Assembly: GCF_000499845.2 (NCBI RefSeq)
Contig: NC_023754.2
Location: 17,982,111-18,046,110, forward strand
Direction: 5' to 3'
Length of the DNA: 64,000 bases
Source: Phaseolus vulgaris
Taxonomy: Eukaryota; Streptophyta; Magnoliopsida; Fabales; Fabaceae
Positions 13,470 through 25,532 of the stretch are shown here, one piece after another. Position numbers and translations under genes: made by a program. The stretch's first letter is position 1. Each line of letters opens with the position of its first letter. The notes below the pieces were generated by a model that saw only the letters and a program-made list of their open reading frames with translations, was not told where the DNA came from and did not search any database.

Positions 13470-14097
13470 ACCAACTTGGGCAGTTTGAATAGCAATAGTT
13501 TGGGTGCTAATAGTAAGGTTCTTCACTTATATTTTGTTTGCTGAGTTTTGGACTTTTCATCTATTGGATACTGCATCTTTCTTGGAGAATCTCTTGTATT
13601 ATGGAAAACAAATAAGCAGAGCGCTATATCAAGGTCTTCCTCTGAAGCTGAATATTAAACACTTTCATCTACGTGCTGTAAAATTCAATGGCTTAAATAC
13701 TTGCTTGAAGACCTGAATATCAATAGCAACAAAATAACGAGCCTCTACTGTGATAGTCAATCTCGAGGCACATTGAACATAATAGCAGTTTTCATGAAAG
13801 GACTAAACGCTTAGATATCGACCATCATGTGGTGAGGGAGAAACTGCAACAAGATTTATTTAACTTACTTTCTATAAGCACGAAAAACCAACATGCAGAT
13901 CTTCTCACAAAACCGCTACAGAGTGAAGTTTTTCATAGACTTCTTAACAAACTTAGTGTACAGAACATTCACCCACCAGTTTGAAGGAAGTTTTATCTTT
14001 TTAGACTTTTTTCTGTTCTGTATGGGCCAAGCCCAATTATATGGTGTATTTAACATGTACTCATTTTCTAATGTAAAACACATTCGATTTTGATAAA
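13470..14097 (+). pseudogene. Ty1/copia RNase H and 3'-end relic
   Basis: Read across frames, this stretch gives the C-terminal part of a copia polyprotein: a GYCIFLG-like block, then [21 protein letters not shown] near 13566-13656, a WLKYLLEDL block, a YCDSQS block near 13748, an ERTKRLDIDHHVVREKL block, and a final HADLLTKPLQ block near 13890. The frame is interrupted by stops and small indels. What follows (about 13970-14097) may be the start of a 3' LTR, but no second LTR is visible. It is a different lineage from the 16141-20278 element, judging by its RNase H sequence. Expression as protein is not possible. Confidence 0.75.
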
Positions 14098-15838
14098 AAA
14101 AGTTATGATTAATTTTTGTGCCTATCTTCTCTCTTTGCCCTTTACTATGTTCATTGTTTTGTTCTTATCCCCTGCTATCGCATATCTTCTTCGACAAATT
14201 GAGAAACATGAATAACCTTAAAATTAAATTTTTTTTCAAGAACACTTATTATATTTTCATTTTTTTATGAAATATATTTTTTAAACACTTGAACGAATTT
14301 CATCTTTGGGCATCTTTCAAGATAATATTTTTTTATTAATATTCAAACATTCTTTGACCACAATGTCTCAAATAATCTATCCTTAGTAGATTACCTTCCC
14401 AAAACGTTTCAAATACTTACTCTCTCCTTATCAATGTTCAACCCTTAACCATTCTTTTTATAATATAATATTCTATTCATATGCATAATAATATTGATTA
14501 ATAGTCCATGAACTTCAACTTTATTGATTATTATTCTTCAATGACACTTTAGACTCTATTCATCCATTAATAACCATTGTTTGATTTTTAATCAAAAGAC
14601 ACTTGGATATTGTCATACTAGCCAAACTAAAAGATACACCAACAAGAAGAAAGTAAACAGAACCAAGTTTGACTTGATAAAAAAATATTCAATTTAAAAC
14701 TTATCTCAATTTAAAACTATAACTATTTTCCATAATTTATTTATTTTTATATAAAATTTAATTACATAAATTTAATAATATTAAATGAGATATATATCGA
14801 GTTAATTGATGAACTGATTAAATTGAATTATACCTAATTCATATAAGTAGAATTAATTGTCCGTCTTAATTAGGCATAAAGCAATATTTATCGACAGAAT
14901 AGTTCATAGCTTCTGTGGTGATAAATTGGTAACAAAAACTCTACTCAAAAGTTAAGTATTTTAATTCACTTTAGAAAATAAAGTTAAATAATATAATTAA
15001 AAATCCACATATAATTAACTGAATAAGTTGTGTAAGTATTAATTTTTACTGGTAATTTTAATTCAATAATTACAATTTCTCAATTTATTAATAAAAATAA
15101 AACTTCTCACTCAGCGGAATATTAATCTCTTTCATTATTAGACTAATTGACTATTTACACATTCCTCTCTTTTTTTATACACGTGTAAGCAATTAAATTT
15201 AAATTATAAAGAACTTGCGACTGGAAAATTATTCAAACTTATCTTTGTCAATAAGTTTATCTTTAAATTACAATAATACGATTAAGTTTCTTTGATTATA
15301 TAATAACACCTTTTTTGTGGGCGTATATATATAATATTTATTATAACTCAAATAACGTTACGTCAACAAAACTAACTCGTTTATTAATACTTTAATTCAA
15401 GATAGCTATTTTAATTTCATATAGAGAACAAAGTGTTAGTGTAAGCACACCAATGTTTTTTCTCTCTGTCAAATTCACCTAAATGGAAGGAGGAAAAAAG
15501 CTTCTTTTTGAATCCGCACACTTTTATTTATTTATTTTCATCTAAATAAACTAGTGGAAATTTTTATTTAACAAGAAAATAAAGATGAAATAGATTTTTA
15601 TATAAGCATGGAATATATATGACAAAGTTTTTTTTTTATTTTTATATAAAAACTCTTATAGGCATTACTATTAAACTTGATATCTCAAGTAGGTTGAGAC
15701 CTTAAATAATAATATCACCGGTTATCACATGAAAAAAGTATTATTAAAAAAAATACAAGCAAAATATGGGGAGACTAGACCAAAATCTATATATAAAAAT
15801 TTTAACAAAAAAGATACTTAGATAATCCATACCTATTA
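14098..15838. other. A/T-rich intergenic spacer
   Basis: Nothing recognisable is present. The DNA is A/T-rich with no open frame of note. There is no tRNA-like or repeat structure that I can support. Confidence 0.5.
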
Positions 15839-15839
15839 A

Positions 15840-16085
15840 TAAATAATTCTAAGAAAAAACTAGATAAAAGTATATTATACCAATGAATTTTTTTTCTATG
15901 AATAAACCATAAGTTAGCAAGCTTGTCAGCACATGCATTTCTTTCACAAAAAATGTGAGAAATCCTAAATATGATTTTTCCACAGTAACTAAGACATGTA
16001 TTTTACCTATTACGAAGAATTCAAGAAACATTGGTCCTAAGAGTAGTAAATGAAACACAAACAAATACATAATCATATTCAAGTC
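15840..16085 (-). pseudogene. LINE-type RNase H domain relic
   Basis: On the minus strand, one frame reads an RNase H tail typical of plant L1-type elements: LRNR, then ISHIFCERNACADKLANLW at about 15900-15959, followed by an IHWYNILLSSFF block near 15860-15890. Stops interrupt the upstream part. Only this tail is visible. A copia element sits about 55 bp away on the upstream (minus-strand) side. The small open frame that spans the region in another frame is a shadow. Confidence 0.65.
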
Positions 16086-16135
16086 ATAAACTAGGAAGAC
16101 TCATCTTTTAAACTTATTTTTACCATTTTTATGAT

Positions 16136-16140
16136 ATGAT
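16136..16140. repeat. Target-site duplication of the copia element, left copy
   Basis: ATGAT precedes the left LTR directly and recurs at 20279-20283 directly after the right LTR. This fixes both ends of the insertion at 5-bp precision. Confidence 0.9.
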
Positions 16141-16457
16141 TGTTGGGAAAAACGGGTAATTTTCCCACTAAAACAAAACCATAACAAAGCTACCCGACAA
16201 ATAACATTGAATAAATAAAGCGGAATAATAAAAGAGATAAAGAGGAAAAACACACCAGAAAATTGTTAACGGAGTTCGGCCAATTTAGCCTAATCTCCGA
16301 GCATAGCAAAAACAACTCACTTTTATTATTATGAGAGAAGATATTACAAATTGGATATATAACAGCGAAGGAGGAGAGTTTAATTTATAACCCTCAAACC
16401 TCCTTCCCAAACAATGAACCCACTGATGTGGGACTTAGGATTAAGCCAAAATCAATA
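16141..16457 (-). repeat. 3' LTR of the copia element
   Basis: It aligns without gaps to 19962-20278 over 317 bp. On the plus strand it begins TGTTGGGAAAAACGG and ends AATCAATA, so one terminal base has changed relative to the CA end of its partner. A TATA-like TTATAAATTAAA is present on the minus strand near 16379-16390. Confidence 0.93.
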
Positions 16458-16471
16458 AATCTCCACCTTGG
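16458..16471 (-). other. Polypurine tract of the copia element
   Basis: On the minus strand this reads CCAAGGTGGAGATT immediately before the 3' LTR. That is the expected place and composition for the plus-strand primer. Confidence 0.75.
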
Positions 16472-16564
16472 CTTAATTTCAAGTCCCACCTAAAACAAAT
16501 CTTCTCAAAACATAACAAAAACAAACTTTGCAGTGCTTCAAATTTGCGCCTCCAGGCGCCAACT

Positions 16565-19500
16565 TCAAATGTGCAAGATATTAACCAAGTCTAAACAGTG
16601 TTCAAACTTGGTCCTTGTAACCACCTTGGTGAGCATATCTGCAGGATTCTCCGTAGTGTGAATCTTCCGGAGAACAATCTCCTCTTCTTCGAGAATCTCA
16701 CGCACAAAGTGATAACGAACATCAATGTGCTTCGTCCGTGCATGAAAGACTTGATTCTTTGCTAAATGAATAACACTTTGACTGTCAGAATATAACTCAA
16801 GTTGTTTCTAACCAACTCCCAAGTCTTTAAGCAACTCATGAAGCCAAATTGTTTCCTTCACAGCCTCTGTAATCACCATATACTCTGCCTCTGTCGTAGA
16901 CAAAGCCACCGTAGACTGCAAGGTAGACTTCCAACTAATTGGCGTTTTTGCTAAAGTGAACAAATAGCCAGTTGTAGACCGTCGCTTATCCAAATCACCT
17001 GCATAATCAGAATCACAATATCCAACTATGCATTGACCAAATGATTCATCTTGCTCAAATGTCAATCCAACATCTAAGGTATTTTGGAGGTACCGTAGAA
17101 TCCATCTCACAGCTTGCCAATGACCCTTGCCCGGATCATGCATGTACCTGCTAACAACACTCACAGCCTGTGAAATATCTGGTCTCGTACACACCATTGC
17201 ATACATCAAGCTTCCAACTGCATTTGCATATGAAACTTTCGCCATGTATTCTCGTTCTTCATCAGTCGTCGGAGATAAACGACTACTCAATTTCAAATGA
17301 GGAGAAAGTGGGGTACTTACAGGTTTTGTATCTGTGTGTATACCAAAACGTTGTAGTACCTTCTGCAAATACTGTTTCTGTGACAGCCAAAGTTTTCCCC
17401 TCTCCCTGTCCCTGTTTATCTCCTTGCCGAGAATCTTCCTGGTTTCCCCCAAATCCTTCATCTCGAACTCTTTACTCAACTGAGCCTTTAACCTGTCAAT
17501 CTCAACTTGACTCTTTGCTGCAATCAACATATCATCAACATATAAGAGTAAGTAAATGTAGGAACCATCTTCAAGTCTGCGCAAATACACACATTGATCA
17601 TATTTGCTTCTCTTGTACTTCTGATCCTTCATGAACTTATCAAATCGTTTGTACCACTGTCTCGGAGATTGTTTCAGTCCGTACAACGATTTGTTAAGTT
17701 TACAAACTCAATCTTCTTTACCATCAACCTTGTATCCTTCTGGTTGAGTCATATAGATTTCCTCCTTCAAATCACCGTGTAGGAACGCGGTCTTTACATC
17801 AAGTTGAGCAAGCTCCAAATTCAACTGTGCTACCAAGGCCAACAAAATTCGAATGGAGGAATGTTTAACAACTGGAGAAAATACCTCATTATAATCAATT
17901 CCCTCCCTCTGAGCAAAACCTTTAGCAACCAACCTTGCCTTGTAGCGAACATATTCTTTATTAGGAAATCATTCTTTCTTTGCAAATACCCATTTGCACC
18001 CAATTGCCTTCTTACCTTTTGGTAATTGTGTCAGCTTCCACGTCTTGTTCTTCTTCAAAGAATGCATCTCCTCTTCCATCGCACCTGCCCAATTACCACT
18101 CTCTGAACTCAGAATGGCTTCTGAGTAAGTGGATGAAATGTCATCAACAACTGGAAGTGCATAGGCAACCATATCCATGAAACGAGCAGGCTTCTGAATA
18201 TCTCGTCTCTATCTTCTAACTGCAATTGACACTAATTGCTGTTGAGATTCTTGGGTAGGAACCTCTTCCTCATCTGACTCTTCTTCTGTCATAGGAGAGT
18301 CACTTGTGGTATTTCGTGTTGGGATCACCATTGTCGGCTCAAACTCCACCTGCTTCCGGGCACACTCCACCTGTTGTGGAGTACTATCAACTCCTTCTGG
18401 ATTTACCTTCTTTAACATGGCAGATTCATCAAAGGTAACATTCCTGCTAATAATCATCTTCTTTGCCCCTAGACACCATAAACGGTATCCCTTCACTCCA
18501 GGACTAAAGCCCATGAAAAGAGCCTTCTTTGCCCGTGGATCCAACTTTGATTCAATCACATGATAATATGCAATAGAACCAAAAACATGCAAAGAATCAT
18601 AATCAGTTGTAGGTTTTCCATACCATACCTCTAACGGGGTTTTGCCATCTATAGCAGATGATGGCAAACGATTGACGAGATGTTGAGCGTATGTCACAGC
18701 CTCAGCCCAAAACTCTCTGCCTAACTCAGCATTAGACAACATACAACGAACTTTCTCCACAAGTGTTTTGTTCATACGCTCCGACACCCCATTCTGCTGT
18801 GGTTTTTTTCTAACAGTGAAGTGCCGAACTATGTCACAATCTTGGCATACCTTCAGGAACGGATCACTCTTGTATTCTCCTCCATTGTCTGTTCGGAGAA
18901 CCTTAATCTTCTTTCCTGTCTGGTTTTCAACTTGAGATTTCCACTTAAGGAAAATTTCAAGCACGTCGTTTTTGTTCTTCATAGTAAACACCCAAACTCT
19001 CCTGGAAAAATCATCCACAAAAGTGACAAAATAATGCCTACCTCCGATTGACAGAGTCTTGGCAGGTCCCCACACATCTGAATGCACATAATCCAGAATA
19101 CCCTTGGTATTGTGAATTGCAGTGCCAAACTTCACTCTTCGTTGTTTTCCCAGAATGCAATGCTCACAAAATTCATGTTTGCAAGCCTTCGTACCTTTCA
19201 ACAATCCCTGCTTGGTAAGAATTTGCAAGGATTTCTCTCCAACATGTCCCAACCTCATATGCCACAACTTCGTTGCCTCAGCATCCTTCTTAGAGCTAGA
19301 AGTTGCTGCCGCTACTCTCCCCACCACTGTACTACCTTGGTAGTAATACAAATTGTTCTTCCTCACGCCTTTCAACATCACCAGTGCTCCTGAAGTTGCT
19401 TTAAGAATTCCATCTCGCATCGTCACAACTAGGCCTTTAGATTCTAAAGCCCCCAATGAGATGAGATTCTTCTTCAACTTTGGCATGTACCGTACATCCC

Positions 19501-19882
19501 GCAAAATTCTGGTGGATCCATCATGATTTCGCAGCTCATTACCCATGTAAACAACCCCGCCATCAAGTTCTTGAAATTCAAAGAACCAATCCCGAATGGG
19601 ACACATATGATAGGTACAACCTGAATCCAATATCCACTCATCTGGATACGATGATGCTGAAAGCGAGACAATTAAAGAGATATCTAATTCCACATCATTT
19701 TTGCATTCTGCAACATTTGCATCTTGCGAAGCCTTCCCTTTCTTCTGCAGTTTTGGACAGTCTTTCTTCCCGTGTCCTTTCTCATGACAGAAAGCACACT
19801 CATCTTTGGCAACGACTCGACCTTTAGACTTAGACCTCCCTCTTCTCCCCTTTGTGTGACTTTGCTGACAACCTCTTGCCAT
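16565..19882 (-). pseudogene. copia pol polyprotein, one frame with four stop codons
   Basis: From the ATG at 19880-19882 to the TGA at 16565-16567 one reading frame runs the whole length, about 1106 codons, interrupted only by stops at 18209 (TAG), 17969 (TGA), 17708 (TGA) and 16808 (TAG). I see no frameshift. Domains in order: zinc knuckle CAFCHEKGHGKKDC; protease motif DSGCTYH; integrase with an HHCC finger, HSDVWGP, LRTDNGGEY and a PQQNGVSERMNKT block; reverse transcriptase with [20 protein letters not shown] and YVDDM; RNase H with GYCDSDYAGD, TEAEY and a final ADMLTK block. Gag before the zinc knuckle is absent. The stops lie between integrase and RT, twice in RT, and in RNase H, so no complete polyprotein can be made. 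Confidence 0.93.
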
Positions 19883-19946
19883 CACAAACTCAAAATATTG
19901 TATTCAATATTACAAACAATTTCAAACAACCCAAGGGCGAACCTTC

Positions 19947-19959
19947 GGCTTTGATACCA
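19947..19959 (-). other. Primer binding site of the copia element
   Basis: On the minus strand this is TGGTATCAAAGCC, two bases after the 5' LTR. It matches the common plant initiator-methionine tRNA primer site (TGGTATCAGAGCC) with one difference. Confidence 0.9.
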
Positions 19960-19961
19960 CT

Positions 19962-20278
19962 TGTTGGGAAAAACGGATAATTTTCCTACTAAAACAAAAC
20001 CCTAACAGAGCTACCCGAAAAATAATATTGAATAAATAAAGCGGAATAATAAAAGAAATAAAGAGGAAAAACACGCCAGAAAATTGTTAACGGAGTTTGG
20101 CCAATTTAGCCTAATCTCCGAGCACAGCAAAAACATCTCACTTTTATTATTATGAGAGAAGATATTACAAATTGGATATATAACAGTGAAGGAGGAGAGT
20201 TTAATTTATAACCCTCAAACCTCCTTCCCAAACAATGAACTCACCGATGTGGTACTTGGAATTAAGCCAAAATCAACA
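19962..20278 (-). repeat. 5' LTR of the copia element
   Basis: This is the partner of 16141-16457, also 317 bp, with the canonical TG...CA termini. In element orientation it starts TGTTGATTTTGGC and ends CCCAACA. A TATA-like TTATAAATTAAA lies near 20200-20212 on the minus strand and is the likely promoter. Confidence 0.93.
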
Positions 20279-20283
20279 ATGAT
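20279..20283. repeat. Target-site duplication of the copia element, right copy
   Basis: ATGAT, identical to 16136-16140. Confidence 0.9.
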
Positions 20284-22191
20284 CACACACCATAAAGTGG
20301 TTATAGTGGAGAAACATGTATACCACATTTGATTGAAGAAGATAAATAATCAAATGATAAATTATCGAAGTTTGAAAAAATGTAATGTTTTTTAAATGAT
20401 CGAAGGAAGAAAAAGCAATTTGCATAGGCAAGGAAACCTAGGTGGTGTTAAGTCCATAACTACAATAGTATATACTTAATGCTGAAAGAAAATGATAAAG
20501 GAAAAGCAAGTAAGAAATTTGACTATGGTTATCATCACTTCTTAGCTTTGGTACCAAAATTTAAAAAATTCAAAGAATACAATATAAAAGTGGAACCTAA
20601 CTTATGCAAAAAGTGAAGTATACTTGATAAACACAAAAGTAACTCCAACACTGAAGAGAAATTAAAATCAAATTGTTTTCTAAAATTATTATGGTTCGGT
20701 TTGCTTTTCTAAAATTCTTTCAAACTAAGAAATTATTTTACAATCTTTTTAATCCGTTTTATGAGTTTATTTTGGTTGTTTTTCATCAAAATATTTTTAA
20801 TTAATTTAGTGTATAAATGATGAATATTAATAATTATCTCTTTCCCCCTCTTATAAAGATTTAGTTTTAACAATTAAAACTCTATCATTCTATTTTTTTT
20901 CTTCATTCATTAATTATTCAAGGGTGATTAATTTTAAATATATTATAACTACAATTCAATTGAATGCTATTACTTAATTTGACCATTCTTTTTAAATTAT
21001 GAAATAATTATGTATAACTTACATATTTGTGAAAAAGTAACTATTTTCATTGTTCATACAATGTACAATCATGGCTTAGTCAGTGACCACAAATATTAAA
21101 AAGATAAGTGTGAATAACAAGATGACAATGACTTGTTTTGGTTCCATTGTACTATATCTTTCTCACTTTCACATTAAGACACCTCAAACAAAAAACCCTA
21201 TCTTATCACCAAACTTTCCCAAATTTGTGATGCCATTAAGACTAAACACTAACCATTGGTTTATTCTTTAGTCATTGGAGTTTAATTAGATGCATAATTA
21301 CACACTCTTTTGGAGATTGTTCAACTTTTTCTTTGAATGTAAACTTTCTAAAATAGTGAAGAAACAAATCACTTGATATGCTAGAAAGAAGATGCACAAC
21401 CAATTAGCATAAGCCTTGTCTCTCTTCAAACTCTTCAATCAACACTAACTTTCATAACATGTCAATTTATTTGTACACAATACACACAAAAAAACATTTG
21501 ATATTACTAATAAATAATATATTTAGTCTAAAATATCTCCATGAAATATATATATAGCTTTAATTATTTATTTATAATATATCATGATAGTTTCTATTGT
21601 CATAGAAACAACTTCATTTTAAATGTACAACTAAATACTAATTTTATTTAACTCGTTAATTATTTTTTCATATTATCATATTATTATAATATAATTATAA
21701 AAGTGTAAACACGGAAACTATTAAGAGTTTTGTCAACCCCAGGCAACCAATCAGGTTTGTTAATTATTTAAATTTATTTTTGAAAAATATTGCATCATTT
21801 GAAATGTGATATTGCGTATATTTTACATTCTAACTTCTAAATAATGTTTTATCTAATAATGATCTATAACAAATCTTCTACATAGAAAAGGAGATAAAAA
21901 AAAGTTATAGACGTATTATAAAAAATCAAACTAATATAGTTCATATTCAATGATATGAATTTACTTAAAAGAACGATTTTTTTAAGGAAAAGAAAATTAA
22001 TATTGATATATTATAATAAATAGACGAGATATTACTGCATGAAAAAATGGTAGAATTAAATCAGTTTGGGCCGTTGGGCCTCCTTTTTTTAACTAAAAGC
22101 AACTAAATCAATTGAATAAGCGAGTTTTCAATTTTAAAAATAGTTAATATTCATATGCAGCTTAACATATGCACCTTAACATGTTTGCATC
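20284..22191. other. A/T-rich intergenic spacer
   Basis: I see no gene. The small open frame at 21083-21271 has no motif. There is no clear continuation of the LINE relic found on the other side of the copia insertion. Confidence 0.5.
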
Positions 22192-22577
22192 CTACTACTA
22201 AAAAAAATCATAAAATAAAAATTAATTTTAAAAATAAAAAATAATTAATTATTATAGTGATTAAATTAAATATTATTTTAAAAATTAAAAATAATTGATT
22301 TTTAAATTAATTTTTATTATTGTTAAATGGTTTCTAAATTGTTATCTAATTAGCTAACAAAATTTTTCTACCAATTTTAGAATATGAATATAAATAATTA
22401 ATAGTTAAAACATTGGTAGCTAATTAGATACCAATTTAGAAACTATTTAACAATAATAGAAACTAATTTAGAAACTAAAAATTTTTAGTCTTTAAATGAT
22501 CTCTAATTTAGTCAGTATAGCAAGTAATTATTTTTTATCTCTAAAATTGGTTTCTATTTCATGATTGTCTTGTAGTG
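22192..22577. mobile_element. Foldback MITE, same family as 8249-8625
   Basis: It has the same layout as the 8249 copy: CTACTACTAAAAAAAATCAT start, TCTAAAATTGGTTTCTATTT and TTGTAGTG end, and inner inverted arms carrying GTTTCTAAATTG and CAATTTAGAAAC. The left terminus has decayed. It ends only 33 bp before a TRIM insertion. Confidence 0.75.
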
Positions 22578-22610
22578 TACGTACTATTTAAAAAAAAAGT
22601 TTATACATAT

Positions 22611-22927
22611 TATTACGAAATAGTGGACTTTAAGCCTAACTCAACCCCATAAAACCAGCTCATAGGGTTGAGGTCTGCACCCACTTATATACAATGAAAG
22701 ACGTGGGACTATATATTATGGGTGGTCCAATAGCGGCCCGATAGCGGGTGGCACGATAGGCCCAACACAAACACTCACTAGGATAGGCTCGAAATGGCTC
22801 TGATACCATATTACGAAGTGGACTTTAAGCCTAACTCAACCCCATAAAACCGGCTCATAGGGTTGAGGTCTGCACCCACTTATATACATAAAAGCTCTAA
22901 TCTCTAGTCGATGTGGGATCTCCAACA
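22611..22927 (-). mobile_element. TRIM mini-retrotransposon with CATAT target duplication
   Basis: In minus-strand orientation the 5' terminal repeat is 22809-22927 (119 bp, starts TGTTGGAGATCCCACATCGA). It is followed at once by TGGTATCAGAGCC (22796-22808), a perfect initiator tRNA-Met primer site. The 3' repeat is 22611 to about 22707 and lacks its first ~20 bases. CATAT flanks both ends (22606-22610 and 22928-22932). There is no coding capacity, so it must have been moved by another element's proteins. Confidence 0.88.
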
Positions 22928-22932
22928 CATAT

Positions 22933-25532
22933 ATATTTTATATTTATACTAAATAATTTAATTTATGATATAAAAGTAGATGGTTAATTTGTTATCATGT
23001 AACAATAAAAAGGAAAATAGTTTGGATTTTTTTTTAAAAAAAAGATACGTGACTTTTGTGAAGACAGTATGTAAAATGCACTTTCTGATAAGAAGAGAAA
23101 AAGAGTGATATAAATATCTCGTTAGTTTTTTAAGAGAATTCAATTTGGCATGGTAATTGTGTTAGTAGGATTTGTGAATGTGGTAGGATTTGTGAATGTG
23201 GTAGGATTTGTTTTGTGTGTATTGTTTAGGTTAAAGAGTGGTTTTAAGGATTCGGGTAATAAGGTTTTTTTTTTTTATTTGTCATTCCTTTTAATTGAGG
23301 TTTGGTTTGGTGGTCTGTAGAACCTGAAGAATGTATATTGGTCTAATGTTAAACAAGTTTGCTTTAGCCAATTTTTGTATAAAAGTTGAAACACTCTTAA
23401 AATGTCTCATTTTATTTATTTATTGTCGATAAAAAAAGTTATATCACACAAATGTATTGATTTTTTTTTAAATGGAAATGAAATGTGATGAAGTCAATTC
23501 ATCTTACTTATTTTAGTATGTAAATGTTTGAGGTTGATAATAATTTGAAAAAATTGATTCTGGTTCATATGACCAGTGTTGTCACTTTACATTCACTAAA
23601 TTTTGTTGATCTGCATAAAAATATAATCAGGATCTTTTAAGCATTCAATATTCAAATTTAAGATTTAGGTGAATGAAGTTTTAATATATAAATAGTTTTA
23701 TCTATTTATATATCATCTTATATATAAAAAAATTACTTTTTAACTGACGTGAGATTCCAACGTTATAACTAACAAATCTTTGTAGGAATGTGAAATTTTG
23801 AGGCCAAATATTGTCGAAGAAGGTTTCCACACCAAACACCTACCTTCATTTGTTCCCTTACTTCACAAACCATAATCATGTCGGAGAGGGTCTACTCACC
23901 TAATAAGATTTGACTCTGCTCTATGTCTTCTTTTACTTTGTCTCTAAAAAGATACCTTTTTAATGGAAACAAATGAAAATATGTAGATTTATATTGGTAT
24001 TGGTAACAATTTATATTATTTATTATTATATTATATCACTTTATAGATATAAATTAACATGTGGGTGTTTATCCGTTAACTATAGGAAAATATATTGAAA
24101 AAAAGGAAAAATTATATTTTCTTATCCATTATAAACAAATTTTCAGGTCCTAAAGAGTTTTTTATAATTCATTTCGAAGATTTTAGCGTTAGTATTTTTT
24201 ATAACTAATTTATTTATAAAGTAAGAGAGAAATCACAGAGATTATACTTATTCAATCAAATCATAAATTGATAAAGAAAAAGAAGATGAATGACATGACG
24301 TTTTGGTTTAAAAACACACTAATTTGACATAAAGTTCATTTTAATATTATAATATTCAATAATATTTCCACATCAAATTTCTGGATGTACATGACATAAT
24401 GGGAACGGTATCATATATGCATTCTAAAAAGAAACTGGACGATGTTACAGTTAAAAATATGAGATATGTTTGAAATATACTTTTGTATTTAATTAAGGAA
24501 AAAAAATAAAAAATTATCTGATTACAAAAAAATATATAATTTTTTATTTCCTTTTGTTCTTTGTTTAATTTAAGTTTCACCACTCCAAAGTGATATAAAT
24601 TTTACTCCATTGTTTATTTAACTTTCTGTCAAATAAAAATGTGTTTTTGAGAGCAGCATAACATCTTAATTAGATCGAAACACAAAGAGTACCATTCTTG
24701 GAATCAAACATTCTGTCAAATCTTTATTTTCTTTTCAAATTATTGATTCTGGTAACCCTCTTAAGAAGAAAATGTTTGGACATGGTAAAATTAAAACATT
24801 TTTTTTTTCAATTTAAATTGATTTAAAAATAATTTTTTATTTTTTAAAAGAAAAAAACAAATTTATTCCAAGTGTAAAGAATTGAAAACGTATTCAAACA
24901 TAATAACTAACTGTTAAAGTTTAATTGAATATGACTTGCAAGGAATAAAAATGCCAAAGAAACATGGAAAGAATGATCACGGAGGAAAAAAGAAAAATAA
25001 ATCATTTATATTTTGTAAGTTTTTAGGGTTGTTTTATATATAAATCACTTTTCTATGTAAGTAAGTTTTTTGTTTCATTGAATCTAAAATATTAACATTG
25101 AATGCGTTTGTTTTCTCTTTTTCTTCACTCTATTTTTCATGTTCTTTGCTTTTTTTTTATACGGTATCAATTTAACTTAAATAATTTTTTTTTATGGCTT
25201 TCACATTCAATCAGTTCAATCCTTAGATTTTTTTTTTTTCAATGCAATCTTTTGAAAACATTTTAATAATAACTTTCTCACTCGATTGTAGCAAGCAGAA
25301 TCAATTATCAAAGGATTTCATCTCCAGAAGCACATTCATGTGATTCCTGATAAATTTTGCAACAAAGAGGATGAATTGAAATATTTTTTGAATCCAAAAT
25401 ACGAAAACTACAAACAAGTTAATATGTTGAAACCATGATTACATAAGTTAATCATCCTAGAATCAACACACAAAAAAAACTCATCAATTCAATTTCAAGA
25501 TATCTCAAGCATTACACAATCTAACCATTACT
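22933..25532. other. A/T-rich intergenic spacer
   Basis: There is no supported gene. A short tandem repeat with an 18-bp unit (GTAGGATTTGTGAATGTG, about 2.5 copies) lies at 23165-23210. Open frames at 22958-23143 and 24356-24583 are A/T-driven and lack motifs. Confidence 0.5.

Larger units (their letters stand above)
16141..20278 (-). mobile_element. Ty1/copia LTR retrotransposon, gag-deleted, pol inactivated
   Basis: This 4138-bp element lies on the minus strand. It has two 317-bp LTRs, an ATGAT target duplication, a primer binding site matching the initiator tRNA-Met type, a purine tract next to the 3' LTR, and a pol region in copia order (zinc knuckle, protease, integrase, reverse transcriptase, RNase H). 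The domain sequences are of the Tnt1/Tork type. By eye the LTRs differ at about 18 of 317 sites, mostly transitions. That is roughly 6%, or a few million years at usual plant rates (inference). It lacks nearly all of gag upstream of the zinc knuckle and carries four in-frame stops, so it is non-autonomous. Confidence 0.95.
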
